A stretch of DNA of 23,010 nt from an uncultured Alphaproteobacteria bacterium. Its GTDB lineage: Bacteria > Pseudomonadota > Alphaproteobacteria > Caulobacterales > Parvularculaceae. The DNA lies in assembly GCA_937895955.1 (NCBI GenBank), contig CALAZI010000030.1, positions 1 to 23,010 on the forward strand, read 5' to 3'. Made by a program: the position numbers and the translations under genes. Position 1 is the stretch's first letter; the number at the start of each line of letters is the position of its first letter. Under the pieces are notes generated by a model. It ran no database searches. It was not told the origin of the DNA and was given only the letters and a program-made list of their open reading frames with translations. Below are positions 16,093-23,010 of this stretch, piece by piece.

Positions 16093-17154
16093 ATGCCTGA
16101 ACAAGAACGGCACAACAACACCCCTGTTTATGCGCGCGCCGCTCAGGTGCGGCCGCTGCTTGACATGGCCGCCGCCGGAGGCGTTGACATCGCTGAGCTG
16201 CTGAAGGCGCTCGGGATTAGCCCCGGCGTTTTCGAGAATGACGGCAAAATTGCTCTGGCGGACTATTTCAGGTTGCAGAATCAAGTTTCGGCCGCGTTGT
16301 CGGATGAGACCTTGCACTTGTCCTCTCGCCAGCTTTTGCCCGGCACTACCGATTTTGTAATGGCGCGCTTATCCGCCGCACGCTCCCTGCACGACGCCAT
16401 GAAAACGCTGGCGCAATCATTCAATCTTCTCCATGGCGGAGAATATAATTTCGTCCGAAGAAAGGGCGACGTCATCGCTTTCACGATTGATGATCGCGGC
16501 TTTCCGTACACGCAGTCGGTTTCACCGGAATTCCTCCATTTTTCGCTCGAATGCGTTCAAATTTTTCTCCACTGCATGATAGCCCTCGTATCGCGTCCGC
16601 ATGCGCAGGCGGGATTGCGACGGCTCGCTGTGACGCGCGCAGAACGCTCTCCGCAATCCATTCATCTCGATTTTTGGCGTGCGCCGGTGAGGTTCGGCGC
16701 AAACGCCTATTCGCTGGCCTATGATTATGATGTGGCGACAGCGGCGATAGAGCCGCCGCCCGCGGAAACCTTAAACGCAGCCGCCGTTTATCAAGAGATC
16801 GTCTCGGCCGCCGCCTCGCCCCGCGCGACCGGCCAGGCCGGCGCGATGTCGGATTTTGTGCGCCAGGCGCTCACCCGCGGGATTATCGATCAGACACGCA
16901 TTGCCGCCCTGGCCGGCATTTCGGTCGCGACCCTGCGCCGGCGGCTGGAATGCGAGGGATCCAGTTTTCGCGATTTGCGGCGCGATGTGCTGAACATAGC
17001 CGCCAAACGGTTACTGCAGCATCGCAATTCCGTCGCGCAAGTCGCTGAAGAACTTGGGTTTTCCGATTTCCGCGCTTTTAATCGCGCCTTCAAGGCTTGG
17101 AACGGCGTCACGCCGAAGGCCTTCGCAGACAGGCCGACGCCAAAGGCCGATTGA
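16093..17154 (+). CDS. AraC-family transcriptional regulator (OruR/ArgR-like N-domain)
   Basis: A 353-residue regulator. The N-terminal two thirds (about 15-210) resemble the arabinose-binding-like domain of OruR-type AraC proteins (RAAQVRPLLDMAAAGGVD, GISPGVFEN). The C-terminal AraC DNA-binding domain has two helix-turn-helices: IAALAGISVATLRRRLECEGSSF and the second ending VAEELGFSDFRAFNRAFKAW-GVTP, the canonical family end. It is divergent from manD and shares the 250-bp region holding site B, so it may control manD-DUF819; it also lies 108 bp before the downstream TonB receptor, a second candidate target. The ribosome binding site is weak. The effector is unknown. Confidence 0.9.
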   Translation: MPEQERHNNTPVYARAAQVRPLLDMAAAGGVDIAELLKALGISPGVFENDGKIALADYFRLQNQVSAALSDETLHLSSRQLLPGTTDFVMARLSAARSLHDAMKTLAQSFNLLHGGEYNFVRRKGDVIAFTIDDRGFPYTQSVSPEFLHFSLECVQIFLHCMIALVSRPHAQAGLRRLAVTRAERSPQSIHLDFWRAPVRFGANAYSLAYDYDVATAAIEPPPAETLNAAAVYQEIVSAAASPRATGQAGAMSDFVRQALTRGIIDQTRIAALAGISVATLRRRLECEGSSFRDLRRDVLNIAAKRLLQHRNSVAQVAEELGFSDFRAFNRAFKAWNGVTPKAFADRPTPKAD

Positions 17155-17173
17155 GCGAAAAAGACCACTCACT

Positions 17174-17206
17174 GCGATCGCTCCGGTCATGGGAAGGCGA
17201 TCGCTC
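17174..17206. repeat. Two copies of GCGATCGCTC upstream of the TonB receptor
   Basis: An identical 10-bp sequence occurs at 17174-17183 and 17197-17206, 23 bp apart start to start, about two helical turns. Each copy contains the palindrome GCGATCGC, so the copies can also pair as a stem. The location between the AraC stop codon and the receptor start suggests an operator pair for the receptor operon, or a hairpin ending the AraC transcript. Confidence 0.4.
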
Positions 17207-17225
17207 TGCGCCTAATTTTTCCAGC

Positions 17226-17250
17226 AAGGCCGCTTTCATAAGGCCGCTTT
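17226..17250 (+). repeat. Tandem 11-bp repeat just before the receptor ribosome binding site
   Basis: AAGGCCGCTTT occurs at 17226-17236 and again at 17240-17250, a 14-bp period, and abuts the GGGAGG ribosome binding site (17251-17256). The repeat lies in the 5' untranslated leader or core promoter of the receptor gene. Copy-number change by slippage, or binding of a regulator to direct repeats, could alter receptor expression. Function is inferred only from position. Confidence 0.45.
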
Positions 17251-17262
17251 GGGAGGATTCTC

Positions 17263-19638
17263 ATGAAGAACGCGACCGCAAAAACCTGCGCCAGACGCGC
17301 AACCGCACTCAGCTTCGTTTCCATCATCGCGCTTTCAGCGGCCTCAGCGCCCGCTTCCGCCCAGTCTGGGGAGACTGCCGCAACTACGGATGAGATCATC
17401 GTGTCGGCGCGCCGGCGCGATGAATCTCTCCAGGACGTTCCGGTCGCCGTCTCCGCCTTCAACGGCGACAGGCTGGAGAACATGGGTGCGGTCGATCTGA
17501 CTGACATCGGCGACATCACGCCGAACGTGACGCTTGAGACGTCGCGCGCGACGAATTCGACCCTGACCGCTTTCATTCGCGGCGTCGGCCAGCAGGATCC
17601 AGTTTCAGGATTCGAGGCAGGGGTCGGCATCTATGTCGACGATGTGTACCTCAACCGTCCGCAGGCGGCGCTTCTTGATATTTACGATGTGGAGCGGATC
17701 GAAGTTCTGCGCGGCCCGCAAGGCACGCTGTACGGCCGCAACACGATCGGCGGCGCAGTCAAATACGTCACCAAGCGACTGACCGACGACCCGTCGGCCT
17801 CAATCCGTCTGACCGGCGGCAGCTATGGGCAATTCGATGCGGTCGGAACCTTCAGCTTGCCGCTGCTGATCGATTCAGGCGTCGGCGATGTGAGGCTGGG
17901 CGGCGGCGTCGCCTACCTCACCCGCAACGGCTTCGGCGACAACCTGACGATTCCCGGGGTTGAAAATTACAACAAGGATGTTTTTGCGGCGCGCGCCTCG
18001 ATCGAATGGGAACCGAGCGAAACGCTGTCGATCCGGCTTGCGGGCGACTGGACGGAAGACAATTCCGACCCCCGCCAGGGTCATCGCCTGCTTCCGTTTA
18101 CGGACGCCTCAGTCATGCCGCCCGTGTCGTATCCCGTGCTCGACAATGTTTACGATACGCGCGGCGGCCTGAATGCGCCGGAACAGGATATTCGCGCGCG
18201 CGGCGTCTCAAATGTCATTGAGTTGAAGGCGAGCGAAACGATCACGTTCAAGAACATCGTTTCTTACCGCGACGATGAAACCGCAACGCCGATCGATTTC
18301 GACTCGCTTCCCCTCGTCGATCTCGACGTGCCGGGCATTTACGAAAATCACCAGTTCAGCGAAGAAGTCCAGGCGATCTATCAGGGCGAGCGTCTCAGCG
18401 GCCTGCTTGGTTTTTATTATTTGTCGGCGAACGCCCTGACGGCGTTCGACGTCCTTCTCTCCGGCGGCGGTCTCGACGTCTTCACATCCGCCGATGTCGA
18501 CACGCGCACCTGGTCCATATTCGGCGATTTCAGTTTCGACGTGACCAATCGCCTCGCTGTTTCGGTCGGGGGCCGATATACGCAAGACGAGCGGTCCATT
18601 TACTTGCGCCGGCAAGTTTTCCTCGGCGGCCTGTCGCCGACTTTCGGCGGCCCGCTGCGTCCGCCTTTCGCCGTGCAAACCGATCTGACCGCGTCGGCTG
18701 ATTTCGACGATTTCAGCCCCCGAGCGTCAATCAGCTACAAGATCAATGACGACCACACGACCTATGTGTCCTACGCGAAAGGATTCAAGGGCGGATCGTT
18801 CGATCCGCGCTGCGTCGCAATCACGGCGCCGAATATCGACGGCGACGCCGTCCCCGGCGCGCTTGATCCGGACGATCAGCGCTCGTTCTGCCTGTTTCAG
18901 CCCGAAACCATCAATACATATGAATTCGGCCTGAAAAGCACGCTCGGCGGCGGAATCGCCACGTCGAACTTCGCCGTGTTCTACAGCGATTACAAAGACG
19001 TCCAAATCCCCGGCTCGTTCGGCGTCGACACGAACGGCGACGGCGTTGCGGACACGTTCGCCGGCGTTACGACCAACGCCGCCTCGGCGACGCTTTGGGG
19101 CATTGAATGGGAAGGCAACGTCACGTTTGCGCAAGACATGATGACGGCCGGAGACGCGGTTAGCTTCCAGTTCTCGCTTGGCTACATCAACGCCGAATTC
19201 GATGAGTATCTTGGCCGCGGCACGCCGCCGCCTGATCTGACGGATGTCGCCGTATTCCAAAATACGCCGGAAGTCACCGCATTCGGTCAGCTGAATTACG
19301 ACCGTCCGTTCGGTCTCTTCGGACGCGACGGCGGGCTTAATCTCTACACTTCATTCTCGTTCAAGAGCGACAGTCATCAATTCAATTTCCGCTCGCCGAT
19401 CGATCAGCCCGCCTATGCGATCCTCAACGCCGGAATGTCATGGACGACCGATGGCGGCGGCCTCACCTTGGGCGTGCACGGAACCAATCTGACCGACAAA
19501 CGTTACGTCGTCGCGGGCTATGATTTCGTGACGTCCCTGCCGGAATTCGGAAACTCGCCGCTTGGCGCGACAGGCGTGTTGACGGCTTTCTACGGCAACC
19601 CGCGTCAGATATTCGGCGCCATCAAGCTTGCATTCTGA
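17263..19638 (+). CDS. TonB-dependent outer-membrane receptor
   Basis: A 791-residue receptor with a signal peptide (about 1-34, ending ASAQ). A TonB-box-like DEIIVSARRR follows, then a plug domain with QDVPVAVSAF, GIYVDDVYLNRPQ and IEVLRGPQGTLYGRNTIGG, and a full barrel ending in the canonical terminal phenylalanine (IFGAIKLAF). The start has GGGAGGATTCTC before it. It shares the plug signature with the receptor at 10058-12385, but the barrels differ, so the ligands probably differ. It is followed by a hydrolase and an MFS transporter on the same strand, suggesting one uptake system: outer-membrane import, hydrolysis, then inner-membrane transport. A DTNGDGVAD loop resembles a calcium-binding or thrombospondin-3-like turn. 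The ligand is unknown. Confidence 0.95.
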   Translation: MKNATAKTCARRATALSFVSIIALSAASAPASAQSGETAATTDEIIVSARRRDESLQDVPVAVSAFNGDRLENMGAVDLTDIGDITPNVTLETSRATNSTLTAFIRGVGQQDPVSGFEAGVGIYVDDVYLNRPQAALLDIYDVERIEVLRGPQGTLYGRNTIGGAVKYVTKRLTDDPSASIRLTGGSYGQFDAVGTFSLPLLIDSGVGDVRLGGGVAYLTRNGFGDNLTIPGVENYNKDVFAARASIEWEPSETLSIRLAGDWTEDNSDPRQGHRLLPFTDASVMPPVSYPVLDNVYDTRGGLNAPEQDIRARGVSNVIELKASETITFKNIVSYRDDETATPIDFDSLPLVDLDVPGIYENHQFSEEVQAIYQGERLSGLLGFYYLSANALTAFDVLLSGGGLDVFTSADVDTRTWSIFGDFSFDVTNRLAVSVGGRYTQDERSIYLRRQVFLGGLSPTFGGPLRPPFAVQTDLTASADFDDFSPRASISYKINDDHTTYVSYAKGFKGGSFDPRCVAITAPNIDGDAVPGALDPDDQRSFCLFQPETINTYEFGLKSTLGGGIATSNFAVFYSDYKDVQIPGSFGVDTNGDGVADTFAGVTTNAASATLWGIEWEGNVTFAQDMMTAGDAVSFQFSLGYINAEFDEYLGRGTPPPDLTDVAVFQNTPEVTAFGQLNYDRPFGLFGRDGGLNLYTSFSFKSDSHQFNFRSPIDQPAYAILNAGMSWTTDGGGLTLGVHGTNLTDKRYVVAGYDFVTSLPEFGNSPLGATGVLTAFYGNPRQIFGAIKLAF

Positions 19639-19657
19639 TACAATCGGTCTCTCCCTG

Positions 19658-19694
19658 CCGGCTCGGACGCTCATTTTTCGGGCGTTCGGGCCGG
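19658..19694 (+). terminator. Intercistronic stem-loop between receptor and hydrolase
   Basis: CCGGCTCGGACGC (19658-19670) pairs with GCGTTCGGGCCGG (19682-19694) over 13 positions with two G-U wobbles, closing an 11-nt loop. It lies 20 bp after the receptor stop. No U-tract follows (TCCCTCTGATC), so it is more likely a partial terminator or an mRNA-stabilising element that gives more receptor than hydrolase and transporter. Complete termination is less likely. Confidence 0.55.
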
Positions 19695-19724
19695 TCCCTC
19701 TGATCCGTCAAAAGGCAAGCGCCC

Positions 19725-20657
19725 GTGCTTAAAAAGCTGTTCGCCGTCCTATTTGCAGCAGCAGTCGTTTTCGGCGCTGGCCGCTTATATTTTCAATCCA
19801 GAGATCCGGGGACGGCGGCGTCGGAATACATGACGCCGTCCGACCGGATGATGACGATTGCAGGCGCCAATGTGCGCGTCAGGATTGAAGGCCCGGCGGA
19901 TGCGCCTCCGCTCATCCTGTTGCATGGCTTCATCTACAGCCTGGAGACATGGGACGCCTGGGCGGAAGCGCTAAAGGCAGACTATCGCGTCATCCGGTTT
20001 GATCTGCTCGGCCACGGCCTGTCCGGTCCCGACCCAAAAAAGCGCTATTCGCCGCAAGAGCGTGCGGATTTTCTCGTCGACGTCATGAACGCGCTCGACG
20101 TTGAACGCGCTGTCGTCGGCGGCAATTCGCTCGGCGGCCTCGCCGCCTGGCGTTTCGCGGCGGCGAACCCTTCCCGCGTTTCAGCGCTTGTTCTGGTTTC
20201 GCCCGGCGCCTATCCGACGAATGGCGTCGGCGATACGCCCTTGTCGCCGCCGGCGCCGATGGCGCTCTTTCTGAGAACCGCGCCGGACGTCGGCGTCGCC
20301 GCGACGCTTGGCAATATCTATTTCGACAAGTCATATGTGACGCCCGAAAAGATCGCGCTTGTTCGGGACATGATGCGCCAGCCCGGTAACGGCGACGCAT
20401 ATGTTCAGTCGATTGAAGAGTTTTCGCTGCCGGATCCGGAGCCGCTGCTAAGCTCTATCAGCGCGCCGACGTTGATCCTGTGGGGAAAACAAGACGCCGT
20501 CATACCGGTCGGACATGGCGAACGAATGACGGCGGTTATTCCGAATTCTGAGCTTATCTCCTACGAAAATGTCGGCCACGTCGCCCAGGAAGAAGCGGCG
20601 AATCAAACAATCGCCGACGTAAAGGCGTTTCTTACGTCGATAGAGGCGAAGGGTTGA
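19725..20657 (+). CDS. Membrane-anchored alpha/beta hydrolase
   Basis: A 310-residue alpha/beta-fold hydrolase. An N-terminal hydrophobic segment after two lysines (LFAVLFAAAVVFGAG, about 5-19) is a signal anchor or signal peptide, so the enzyme probably acts on the periplasmic side. The catalytic triad is visible: S135 in GGNSLGG, D257 in GKQDAVIP and H285 in ENVGHVAQEE, with the oxyanion-hole HGF at 67-69. The start is GTG, with AAAAGG upstream. Its stop overlaps the TTG start of the MFS gene (TTGA), implying translational coupling. Between a TonB receptor and an MFS permease, it likely cleaves an ester, lactone or similar bond in the imported compound. Members of this fold vary widely, so the substrate is unassigned. 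Confidence 0.88.
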   Translation: MLKKLFAVLFAAAVVFGAGRLYFQSRDPGTAASEYMTPSDRMMTIAGANVRVRIEGPADAPPLILLHGFIYSLETWDAWAEALKADYRVIRFDLLGHGLSGPDPKKRYSPQERADFLVDVMNALDVERAVVGGNSLGGLAAWRFAAANPSRVSALVLVSPGAYPTNGVGDTPLSPPAPMALFLRTAPDVGVAATLGNIYFDKSYVTPEKIALVRDMMRQPGNGDAYVQSIEEFSLPDPEPLLSSISAPTLILWGKQDAVIPVGHGERMTAVIPNSELISYENVGHVAQEEAANQTIADVKAFLTSIEAKG

Positions 20658-21985
20658 AGTTCGGCGCGCTCAAAACCGTTGAAACGACGCCGGCGTATCG
20701 CGCCTGGGTGCTGTTCATCCTGGTCGTCGTCTACACTTTCAATTTCATCGACCGGCAGATTGTCGGCATTCTCGCCGTTCCGATCAAAGAAGAATTGGCT
20801 CTCAGCGATACGCAATTGAGCCTGATGGGAGGGTTGGCGTTCGCTCTCTTCTACACCTTTCTCGGCGTGCCGATTGCGTTATTGGCTGACAGGAAAAGCC
20901 GGGTGTGGATCATCTCGATCGCGCTCGGGCTTTGGAGCTTGATGACCGCTATGTGCGGTTTGGCGCAAAATTTCACGCATCTTTTTCTTGCGCGGCTTGG
21001 CGTCGGCGTCGGCGAAGCGGGCGGCGTCGCTCCCGCTTATTCCCTTATCGCCGACTATTTTCCGCCGGAAAAGCGCGCACGCGCACTCTCGATTTACTCA
21101 TTCGGCATTCCAATCGGCTCCGCGGCGGGAATACTGCTCGGCGGTGTTCTGACCAGCTATCTTGATTGGCGAGCGGCCTTCATCATCGTCGGCGCCGCCG
21201 GTCTTGTTTTTGCGCCTGTTCTCCGGGTCACGCTCAAAGATCCGATACGCGGCGGCTATGACGGCTTGAGCAGCCAAAATCATGCGCGCGTCATCGACGT
21301 CGTCCGGACGCTTGCTTCGAAGCCAAGCTTTTGGGGTCTTTCATTCGGCGCCGCGGCGTCATCGATGATGGGTTATGGAATCATTTTCTGGCTGCCGTCA
21401 TTCATCGTGCGCAGTTTCGGCGCGGACTTGCCGGCGTTCTTCGCGTGGCTTCCGGGCTGGACGGTCCCGCAAGGCTCCGGCCCGCTTCTCTACGCATCTT
21501 ATTTTTACGGCGCGATTTTGTTCATTGGCGGCGTCGCCGGCATCTGGCTCGGAGGCGTTCTCGCCGACCGCTACGGACCCTCCCGCAAAGCAGCTTACGC
21601 GCTTGTTCCCGCAGCCGCGTTCGTCGCCACGATACCCTTCTTTGTAACAGGGATTTTGTCGAAATCGTTATTGGCGGCTTTTTTTCTGTTTATGATTCCG
21701 ACCGCGCTCAGCCTCATCTGGCTCGGACCCGTGATATCGGCGTTCCAGCACCTCGTCGCGCCGACAATGCGCGCCACCGCTTCAGCCGTGTTTCTCTTCG
21801 TGAACAATCTTATCGGAATCGGCCTCGGCAATCTGGCGATCGGCGCCCTGTCTGACGCCATGACAGCCGAATTCGGCGACGAGTCTCTAAGATACGCTAT
21901 TCTTTCCGGAACAGGATTTTACCTTCTGGCGGCCGTGATCTTTTTCATCACGGCCCCGCGGCTTGAGCGCGACTGGCATAAATAG
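20654..21985 (+). CDS. Major facilitator superfamily transporter (spinster-like)
   Basis: A 443-residue permease with about twelve transmembrane helices. The opening FNFIDRQIVGILAVPIKEEL followed by LMGGLAFALFYTFLGVPIALLADRKSR is typical of the proteobacterial spinster-related MFS group, and ADRKSR is the motif A loop between helices 2 and 3. RLGVGVGEAGGVAPAYSLIADYF is a second conserved family segment. The start is TTG at 20654, overlapping the hydrolase stop by 4 bp with GAAGGG just upstream. No ATG is close by and the first helix begins around residue 15, so this start fits. It probably moves the hydrolysis product across the inner membrane. The substrate is unknown; family members carry organic acids, sphingolipid-like molecules and others. 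Confidence 0.92.
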   Translation: MKFGALKTVETTPAYRAWVLFILVVVYTFNFIDRQIVGILAVPIKEELALSDTQLSLMGGLAFALFYTFLGVPIALLADRKSRVWIISIALGLWSLMTAMCGLAQNFTHLFLARLGVGVGEAGGVAPAYSLIADYFPPEKRARALSIYSFGIPIGSAAGILLGGVLTSYLDWRAAFIIVGAAGLVFAPVLRVTLKDPIRGGYDGLSSQNHARVIDVVRTLASKPSFWGLSFGAAASSMMGYGIIFWLPSFIVRSFGADLPAFFAWLPGWTVPQGSGPLLYASYFYGAILFIGGVAGIWLGGVLADRYGPSRKAAYALVPAAAFVATIPFFVTGILSKSLLAAFFLFMIPTALSLIWLGPVISAFQHLVAPTMRATASAVFLFVNNLIGIGLGNLAIGALSDAMTAEFGDESLRYAILSGTGFYLLAAVIFFITAPRLERDWHK

Positions 21986-22119
21986 AGTCTCTTTGCGCCG
22001 CATTCAGTCGAATCCGGCCGTGCGCACAATTCAAGGGCCCGCCTATGGGCTCAATCAGCCGGCGCCTATTCTATCGGCTTGCTGAATCCGCGCGTTCGCC
22101 GCTTAAACCACTTCAACAA

Positions 22120-22917
22120 TCATGGCGGCGCCGTCGTGTGCCCCCACCCTTTGATGCGCGGAATATCATTAAGGGACTTTCCGTTGCGCGCGGCCCACCG
22201 CAGCGCAAATTTCTCCGAGGCCAGCACCACCGCCGCAGCGCCGTCTGTCACCTGCCCGCAATCCGCCTTGCGCAATGATCCCTCGATTTTCGGGTTCGCC
22301 TCGTCATCATCGGCGAAATGAGCCGGCGTCATATTCCATTTGCGCGTCTGCGCATTCGGATTGCGTTTGGCGTTTTCGAAATTGATCTCCGATATGCGCC
22401 TCAGATGCGCGCGATCAAGACCGAAACGTTCGCCATATTCGTCGGCAACGTTTGAAAACATATAGGGCCAGAGATAAGTCGCGCCCTGCGCCTCTTTTCC
22501 CGCCCAGGCGGCGGAGCCGAGAAATTCAGCCGCCTGCTGGCCCGGCACATTCCGCATCAGCTCAATGCCGACGACGAGAGCGACATCATAGCGCCGCGCC
22601 TCAATCTCCGCGCCCGCGGCGAGAAGCGCGATGCCGCCCGAGGCGCAAGCCGCCTCGTGACGCGATGCCGGGACGCCGGCGAGATCAGGATGAACATGGC
22701 CGACAAATCCGCCGAGCTGACCCTGCCCCGCGAACAACTCGCCGACGAAATTGCCGACATGCGCCGTTTCGATTTCGCCGGGCGCAACCACGGTCGCGTC
22801 AATCGCGCCCTCAACCGCGTCGCGGAAGAGATCAAACATCTCCTTCCCGTCCCGGCCGTAATTGGCGGAAAAATCCGTCTGCGCGCCGCCTAAAACGAAT
22901 ATTGCTGGGTTCGCCAT
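22120..22917 (-). pseudogene. Thiolase (acetyl-CoA acetyltransferase type), C-terminally truncated
   Basis: The open frame encodes 265 residues of a thiolase whose relatives are about 400 long. The N-terminal half is intact, with the nucleophile C91 in RHEAACASGG and GIELM..NVPGQQAAEFLG further on. The frame follows the family up to RIKGWGHTTAP (near residue 260) and then meets a stop. The C-terminal part, which should carry the catalytic GHP histidine and the second reactive cysteine, is missing: only 134 bp separate the stop from the MFS gene, and no reading frame there continues the family. The start at 22917 is chosen for AAGG upstream and one-base spacing from the preceding acyl-CoA ligase stop. 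It is probably inactive after a deletion, though an acyl-CoA-binding role cannot be excluded. Confidence 0.75.
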
Positions 22918-22918
22918 G

Positions 22919-23010
22919 TCAGCCTTGCCTTTCTCCGCCGGCGAGCGCTCGCTCTCGCACCTCATGCCGCAACACCTTGTTCAGGGCGTTTCGCGGCAAC
23001 GGGCCTATTG
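22919..23010 (-). CDS. Acyl-CoA ligase (AMP-binding family), C-terminal end only
   Basis: Thirty codons run from the window edge to a TGA at 22919-22921. They read LPRNALNKVLRHEVRER, the end of the AMP-forming acyl-CoA synthetase C-terminal domain, including the lysine (of NK) that catalyses adenylation in this superfamily. The usual PRNxxGK glycine before that lysine is an asparagine here. The gene enters from beyond 23010. Its stop is one base before the thiolase ATG, so ligase and thiolase form an operon, consistent with activation and thiolysis steps of acid degradation. Confidence 0.7.
   Translation of the reverse strand, partial: IGPLPRNALNKVLRHEVRERALAGGERQG

Noticed and set aside
17174..17206. 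GCGATCGC as a HIP1-type cyanobacterial repeat
   Set aside because: Only two copies in one intergenic gap and the gene content is proteobacterial; treated as a local repeat instead.
22120..22278. Plus-strand small open frames after the MFS gene
   Set aside because: They overlap the thiolase remnant antisense and show no ribosome binding site or recognisable motif.

Overview
The window looks like chromosomal DNA of a GC-rich alphaproteobacterium. Two large TonB-dependent receptors, a sphingomonad/caulobacter-type D-mannonate dehydratase, a GcvA-like LysR regulator and an acyl-CoA ligase/thiolase pair suggest an oligotrophic Caulobacterales/Parvularculales/Sphingomonadales-like heterotroph. That placement is inference from gene content; no rRNA or other marker gene is present. 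Nearly all of the window is catabolic, transport or regulatory genes in compact operons. No CRISPR array, tRNA, rRNA or phage gene was seen.

Layout. (1) 1-377: a minus-strand remnant of an RHS-repeat core protein, broken off at a palindromic sequence resembling an insertion-sequence end. (2) 4364 to 395, minus: a tight four-gene operon of FAD oxidoreductase, nitrilase-family amidohydrolase, 91-aa membrane protein and 2-keto-3-deoxygluconate kinase (kdgK). A LysR regulator is divergent at 4542-5444. (3) 9757 to 5437, minus: a three-gene operon of TPP-dependent 2-oxoacid decarboxylase-like enzyme, HisC-like aminotransferase and aldehyde dehydrogenase, which together read as an Ehrlich-type route from amino acid to a one-carbon-shorter acid. 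(4) 12385 to 10058, minus: TonB-dependent receptor with a strong hairpin after it, and a divergent short-chain dehydrogenase at 12593-13456. (5) 15842 to 13453, minus: D-mannonate dehydratase (manD) and a DUF819 membrane protein, with a divergent AraC-family regulator at 16093-17154. (6) 17263-21985, plus: TonB-dependent receptor, membrane-anchored alpha/beta hydrolase and MFS transporter, a likely uptake-and-hydrolysis unit. (7) 23010 to 22120, minus: the C-terminus of an acyl-CoA ligase followed by a thiolase that lacks its C-terminal third.

How it may fit together. ManD makes 2-keto-3-deoxygluconate (KDG) and KdgK phosphorylates it, so the two enzymes catalyse consecutive steps although they lie about 14 kb apart. 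Their operons are preceded by the same DNA motif: a 12-bp identity followed by ACCTAT at exactly the same distance (4472-4500 and 15900-15928). This suggests one regulator, the LysR or the AraC protein, controls both operons as a dispersed hexuronate/aldonate regulon that also includes an unexpected FAD oxidoreductase/amidase pair. The second TonB receptor, hydrolase and MFS unit is a candidate importer for an esterified substrate. The physiological substrate is not readable from the sequence.
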